This document shows positions 5,404-8,722 of a stretch of 8,722 bases of DNA, one piece after another. Below the pieces are notes generated by a model that was not told the origin of the DNA, did no database searches, and was given only the letters and a program-made list of their open reading frames with translations. The stretch spans positions 1-8,722 of the forward strand of contig JAVKHN010000060.1 of assembly GCA_031459935.1 (NCBI GenBank), given 5' to 3'. A program made the position numbers and the translations under genes. This DNA is from Sysuimicrobium calidum (GTDB lineage Bacteria; Sysuimicrobiota; Sysuimicrobiia; Sysuimicrobiales; Sysuimicrobiaceae). Position 1 is the first letter of the stretch; each line of letters opens with the position of its first letter.

Positions 5404-7139
5404 AGTACAGCATCCTCGTGGAGACCTATGCGGAGATCGAGCAGACCAGCTCCCGCCTGGAGACCACGGCGCTCCTGAGCGAGCTCTTCCGCAAGACCCC
5501 GAAATCCCTCATCGGCCGCGTGACCTACCTCACCCAGGGACGGTTGCACCCGGACTTCGAGGGGATCGAGATCGGGGTGGCGGAGAAGCTGGCGGTGCGG
5601 GCCGTGGCCCAAGCTACGGGCGCGGACCCGGAGGCCGTGGCCCGGCAGCTGAGCCGGGAGGGTGACCTGGGCACCGTGGCGGAGAAGCTGCTGAGCCACA
5701 AGAAGCGCACGCCCGCCCTCACCGTGGACGAGGTGTACGAGACCCTGGACCGCGCGGCCCGTACTGCCGGCCAGGGTGCCCAGACGGCGAAGCTAGAGCT
5801 CATCGCGAAGCTGCTGGAACGGGCCACACCGCTTGAAGCCAAGTATCTCGTGCGCACCGCCACGGGCAAGCTGCGCATGGGCGTTGGGGACATGACGGTG
5901 CTCGATGCCCTGGCCGCGGTGTTCGCAGGCGGCCGGGAGAACCGGCCGGCGCTTGAACGGGCCTACAACCTCACCAGCGACCTGGGCTACGTGGCGCAGG
6001 TGGTGGCGGAAGGGGGACTGGAGGCGGCCCGCGGGATTCACGTGATGGTCGGAAAGCCCATCCGACCCATGCTGGCGGAACGGCTTCCCAGTCCGGAGGA
6101 GATCCTCCGCAAGATGGGCGGACGGTGCATCGCGGAGTACAAGTACGACGGGGAGCGCGTGCAGATCCACAAGAAGGGCAAGGAGATCATCCTCTACAGC
6201 CGGCGGCTGGAGCGAATCACCCCGCAGTACCCGGACGTGGTGGCGCTGGCGCAGCAGTGCCTGGCGGCCCGGGACTGCATCGTGGAAGGGGAAGTGGTGG
6301 CCATCGACGCGGAGAGCGGGGATCTGCTGCCCTTCCAGGAGCTCATGCACCGGCGGCGGAAGTACGGGATCGAGGAGGTGATGCAACAGATCCCCACGGC
6401 CCTCTATCTGTTCGATGCCCTCTACGCGGACGGCGAGGACCTCACGGAGAGCGGCTACGCGGAGCGCCACCGGGTCCTGGAGCGCATCGCCCGGGAGGAC
6501 GACCGGTGCCGTCTCGCCACCTGGCGGGAGGTGCGCTCCGTCGAGGAGCTGGAGGCCTTCTTCGAGCAGGCGGTGCAGGAGGGGTGCGAGGGTCTGGTGT
6601 GCAAATCTCCCGGCGGCGTCTACCAGGCGGGGGCGCGGGGATGGCTGTGGATCAAGTTCAAGCGGGAGTACCGCAGCGAGCTCACGGACTCCGTGGACCT
6701 GGTGGTGGTGGGGGCGCTTCACGGCCGCGGCCGCCGCGCGGGGACCTACGGGGCCCTGCTCATGGCCGCCTACGATCCGGAGGAGGACGCCTTCCCCACC
6801 GTGTGCAAGGTGGGCACAGGGTTCACGGACGAGTTCCTCCTGGAGCTTCCCAAGCGGCTTGCGCCCTTCGTGCGACGGGAAAAGCCTCCGCGGGTCACTA
6901 GCCGCATGGTCCCGGACGTGTGGATCGAACCCGCCCTGGTCTTCGAGATCGTGGGTGCGGAGATCACCCTGAGCCCCATCCACACCGCGGGGTGGGGTCG
7001 GGTACGGGAGGGCGCGGGGCTCGCCATCCGGTTCCCCCGCTTTCTGCGGGTGCGGGAGGACAAATCCCCCACGGACGCCACCACGGTGGAGGAACTGGTG
7101 GAGATGTACCAGCGGAGGCTGCGCAAGATCGCGGGTTGA
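5400..7139 (+). CDS. lig: ATP-dependent DNA ligase, archaeal (Lig1-like) type
   Basis: Seals 5'-phosphate/3'-hydroxyl nicks through a lysyl-AMP intermediate. The 579 residues align end to end with archaeal replicative ligases such as that of Pyrococcus furiosus. Domains: N-terminal DNA-binding domain (1-~215, with PLEAKYLVRTATGKLRMGVGD); adenylation domain with motif I KYDGER (catalytic K248, R253), YSRRLE (266-271), VEGE (295-298), LFDALYADG (337-345), EGLVCK (397-402) and WIKFK (417-421); then the OB-fold domain to IRFPRFLRVREDKSP (543-557). All nucleotidyltransferase motifs are intact, so it should be active. The GTG start gives a protein beginning MKYSILVETY, matching where archaeal ligases begin. 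It overlaps rqcH by 4 bp and lies 10 bp before the transaldolase. Bacteria normally replicate with an NAD-dependent LigA, so this is probably a repair ligase or an old acquisition from archaea; its base composition does not stand out from its neighbours. Confidence 0.93.
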   Translation: MKYSILVETYAEIEQTSSRLETTALLSELFRKTPKSLIGRVTYLTQGRLHPDFEGIEIGVAEKLAVRAVAQATGADPEAVARQLSREGDLGTVAEKLLSHKKRTPALTVDEVYETLDRAARTAGQGAQTAKLELIAKLLERATPLEAKYLVRTATGKLRMGVGDMTVLDALAAVFAGGRENRPALERAYNLTSDLGYVAQVVAEGGLEAARGIHVMVGKPIRPMLAERLPSPEEILRKMGGRCIAEYKYDGERVQIHKKGKEIILYSRRLERITPQYPDVVALAQQCLAARDCIVEGEVVAIDAESGDLLPFQELMHRRRKYGIEEVMQQIPTALYLFDALYADGEDLTESGYAERHRVLERIAREDDRCRLATWREVRSVEELEAFFEQAVQEGCEGLVCKSPGGVYQAGARGWLWIKFKREYRSELTDSVDLVVVGALHGRGRRAGTYGALLMAAYDPEEDAFPTVCKVGTGFTDEFLLELPKRLAPFVRREKPPRVTSRMVPDVWIEPALVFEIVGAEITLSPIHTAGWGRVREGAGLAIRFPRFLRVREDKSPTDATTVEELVEMYQRRLRKIAG

Positions 7140-7147
7140 GGAGGAGG
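7138..7147 (+). promoter_or_regulatory. Ribosome binding site GAGGAGGAGG before the transaldolase-like gene
   Basis: A tandem GAGGAGGAGG overlaps the ligase stop codon and contains two GGAGG copies, 5 and 2 nt before ATG 7150. It supports this start and suggests independent strong initiation within the same transcript as the ligase. Confidence 0.6.
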
Positions 7148-7149
7148 CC

Positions 7150-8505
7150 ATGGATCCCGTGACAGGCCTTGTACCGCAGACCTCGGCGTTCGAGGAGGCC
7201 CTGGTCGGCCTCATGCGCGAGGTCTCCCCCGCGCGGCCCGCAAAACCGGTGCGGTTGACCTCTCATCCCCTGCTTGCGGCCCTGCGGCGGGCCGGCACCC
7301 GCCACCTCTACGCGGACACCGCGGATCCCCAGGAGCTCCACGAGGTGCTGTGCGCGGCGGAAGACGAAGGCTCGGTCACCTACTACGAGGAGGTGGACGG
7401 CAACACCACCAACCAGCCCCTGGTGGAGAAGGTCTTCGACCGGCTCCTGGGAACCGAGGGGCCACAGGCCATCCGGGAGTGGGTCCGGCAGCTGCGGCAG
7501 GCACACCGAGCGCTCACCCCCGAAGAGGCCACCGTGGCCGTCTACAGCGTCCTCAACGCGCGGCTCGCGGCGGAGGTGGTGGGACGGTTCGGCGCAGGAC
7601 GGATCTGGCACATCAGCCTGGAGCTGCACACGGGCCTGGCCGCAGACCGCGCGGGATCCGTGCGGTTCGGGCGGTGCCTGGGGAGGTCTGTAGCTGGGGC
7701 GCTTGTGAAGGTGGCCTTTACCCCGCACGAGCCCCATGCCTTTCTCATCGCCCGGGACCTGGAGCGCCAGGGGATCGCGGTGAACTTCACCGCCACCTTC
7801 TCAGCCCGACAGGTCGTCACAGCGGCGCTACTGGCGAACCCTCACCGCACCAACATCTTTTTGGGCCGGCTCAACGAAGGCCTGCGTTCGCAGGCGCTGG
7901 GTGAGCACGTGCTCCTCGTGGCCCAGCGCCACATCCGGGACCTCCGGGCCCGGTACGGGCTACGCACCCTCAACATGGGAGCGAGCGTGCGGCGGGCAGA
8001 GACCCTCGTCCTCACCGCGGGATGCGATGCTTACACCATCCCCGCCCCCGTGCTCCGGACCTTTCTGTCCTGCAAGGAAGCGGAGATCCGGGACCGCACG
8101 GAGGAGGACCTCTCGGATGCCCCCGGGGTGGAGCTGGAGGTGATGGACCGGGTGGGCGGTCCCGATCGACTCGAGCGGCTGTACCGGGTAGAGCCGGAGT
8201 TCGTGGCGTTTTTGCTGGAGCTCCGCGCGGATCCGGAACTCGACCGGATGGATGGAGACGGCCTCGCGGAACGGTTCGAGCGGGCGGGGTTCGTAGACCT
8301 CTTCTACCGGCCTTCCCCCGAGGAGTGGCGGGAACTACGCCGCGGCAAGCTACCCGACCTCAACGCCCCCTACGTCCGGCGGATCCCCCTCGACACCCTC
8401 TACAGCCTGCTCGCCTTCGGGGACTTCGCCAACTTCCAGGACCGCATGGACGTCCGGATCCGGGAGGTCCTGGAGGGATCGAGCGCGAACGCAGGTTTGG
8501 TATGA
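7150..8505 (+). CDS. Long transaldolase-family protein
   Basis: Transaldolases move a dihydroxyacetone unit between sugar phosphates through a Schiff base on lysine. Family residues are visible in order: LYADTAD (53-59, catalytic-type D56), VDGNTTNQPLVEKV (82-95), ISLELHTGL (155-163, E158), LVKVAFTP (185-192, Schiff-base candidate K187), VNFTATFS (211-218) and NIFLGRLNEGL (235-245). By comparison with E. coli TalB these match D17, N35, E96, K132, N154 and the 176 region, where TalB Ser appears to be Asn235. The protein is 451 residues, against about 220 to 370 for common types. The extra length is an N-terminal lead of about 50 residues and a C-terminal segment of about 120 residues (from about 330) ending with LLAFGDFANFQDRMDVRIREVL, which I do not recognise. 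It is the third gene of the operon and starts 10 bp after the ligase stop. Active-site conservation suggests a working enzyme; substrate is unknown. Confidence 0.82.
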   Translation: MDPVTGLVPQTSAFEEALVGLMREVSPARPAKPVRLTSHPLLAALRRAGTRHLYADTADPQELHEVLCAAEDEGSVTYYEEVDGNTTNQPLVEKVFDRLLGTEGPQAIREWVRQLRQAHRALTPEEATVAVYSVLNARLAAEVVGRFGAGRIWHISLELHTGLAADRAGSVRFGRCLGRSVAGALVKVAFTPHEPHAFLIARDLERQGIAVNFTATFSARQVVTAALLANPHRTNIFLGRLNEGLRSQALGEHVLLVAQRHIRDLRARYGLRTLNMGASVRRAETLVLTAGCDAYTIPAPVLRTFLSCKEAEIRDRTEEDLSDAPGVELEVMDRVGGPDRLERLYRVEPEFVAFLLELRADPELDRMDGDGLAERFERAGFVDLFYRPSPEEWRELRRGKLPDLNAPYVRRIPLDTLYSLLAFGDFANFQDRMDVRIREVLEGSSANAGLV

Positions 8506-8506
8506 T
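8498..8506 (+). promoter_or_regulatory. Candidate extended -10 promoter element at the transaldolase stop
   Basis: TGGTATGAT matches the extended -10 consensus TGnTATAAT with one mismatch and overlaps the stop codon of the transaldolase-like gene. Transcription would begin near 8513 and give a leader of about 40 nt before the GTG at 8554. No recognisable -35 lies 16-18 bp upstream, as is tolerated for extended -10 promoters. Confidence 0.35.
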
Positions 8507-8521
8507 TGCCTGAAGAGTCGT

Positions 8522-8534
8522 AAGGGGAAACCCC
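8522..8534 (+). other. Small GGGG/CCCC hairpin in the intergenic leader
   Basis: GGGG, a three-base AAA loop and CCCC follow the transaldolase gene by about 18 bp, and GC-palindromic bases (GGCCCGGG) come directly after. There is no T-run, so it is not a standard terminator. The 48 bp between 8506 and 8553 otherwise hold only the candidate promoter. Confidence 0.2.
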
Positions 8535-8553
8535 CGGCCCGGGTCGAACCGCA

Positions 8554-8703
8554 GTGAAGCTCGAGGACCTCAGACCGCAGGCCGCCGTGCGCGGCGTCCT
8601 CCCGGACCGGACCGTGACGGTGGTGGACTACCGGCGGTGCGGCGCCGACGCGCCGGAGGGCGCCGGCGCTGCGCCCTGTGCCGCGTCAGGGAGGGGCCCG
8701 TGA
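8554..8703 (+). pseudogene. Possible N-terminal remnant of a large SNF2/DEAD-type helicase gene
   Basis: The frame from GTG 8554 encodes 49 residues. The first 33 (VKLEDLRPQAAVRGVLPD then RTVTVVDYRRCGADA) resemble, from memory, the N-terminus of large helicases of about 1000 residues found in bacterial defence loci, which begin with LEDLxPGxxVRGxLPDxxVTVVxVxWxG. Those proteins continue with a segment like ELTYKxxxG then LLYRxDEP; here the frame instead becomes Ala/Gly/Pro-rich and stops at TGA 8701-8703, and neither other frame restores the expected continuation. No Shine-Dalgarno sequence precedes the GTG. This suggests a truncated gene with an internal deletion. It could also be a real small protein, since its stop overlaps a following start by 4 bp as elsewhere in the window. 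The match rests on a short segment. Confidence 0.35.
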
Positions 8704-8722
8704 CCCTCGGATCCATCGTCCA
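8700..8722 (+). CDS. Possible start of an unidentified gene, cut by the window edge
   Basis: GTG 8700-8702 opens a frame reading VTLGSIV before the window ends. A GGGAGGGG run at 8689-8696 lies 3 nt upstream and the start overlaps the preceding stop as GTGA, the same coupling seen at three other junctions here. Only seven complete codons are visible, so no product can be proposed. Confidence 0.3.

Noticed and set aside
5793..7214. Minus-strand ORF of 473 codons opposite the ligase
   Set aside because: Antisense shadow; the ligase strand carries all nucleotidyltransferase motifs.
8535..8553. tRNA-like T-arm (GGGTCGAACC, or GGTTCGACCC on the minus strand)
   Set aside because: No matching acceptor, D-arm or anticodon arm could be found on either strand at the right distances.

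Overview
This is a GC-rich bacterial window, probably from a deep-branching, possibly thermophilic lineage related to the Bacillota. The evidence is the gene set (yicC, remA, coaC and priA in the order known from Bacillota and relatives), frequent GTG starts, tight gene overlaps, and an archaeal-type ATP-dependent DNA ligase. I cannot assign a genus or phylum from sequence alone.

The left half (1-3645) is one minus-strand operon, read right to left: yicC (RNase/adaptor family), remA (DUF370 DNA-binding regulator), an archaeal-type cytidylate kinase, a stand-alone CoaC-type flavoprotein, and priA, which runs off the left edge. In many Bacillota the order is yicC-remA-gmk-rpoZ-coaBC-priA. Here a cytidylate-kinase-like gene sits where gmk is expected, rpoZ is absent, and the coaBC gene is reduced to its decarboxylase half. 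That half carries Ser at two positions normally catalytic (Asn and Cys).

The right half (3670-8505) is a divergent plus-strand operon: an RqcH/NFACT protein of ribosome-associated quality control, an ATP-dependent DNA ligase overlapping it by 4 bp, and an unusually long transaldolase-family protein 10 bp further on. The two operons start only 24 bp apart. The first genes of both, and priA, lack a Shine-Dalgarno sequence but have a TANNNT hexamer 6-8 nt before the start codon, the arrangement expected of leaderless transcripts. Three genes inside the operons (coaC, ligase, transaldolase) instead have strong purine-rich ribosome binding sites.

The right end (8506-8722) holds a good extended -10 motif at the transaldolase stop. 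After it comes a 49-codon ORF whose first ~33 residues resemble the N-terminus of large SNF2/DEAD-type helicases seen in defence loci, but which then diverges and stops. Another ORF begins by a 4-bp overlap and leaves the window. This may be the decayed edge of an accessory or defence region. I saw no CRISPR array, insertion sequence, rRNA or complete tRNA.
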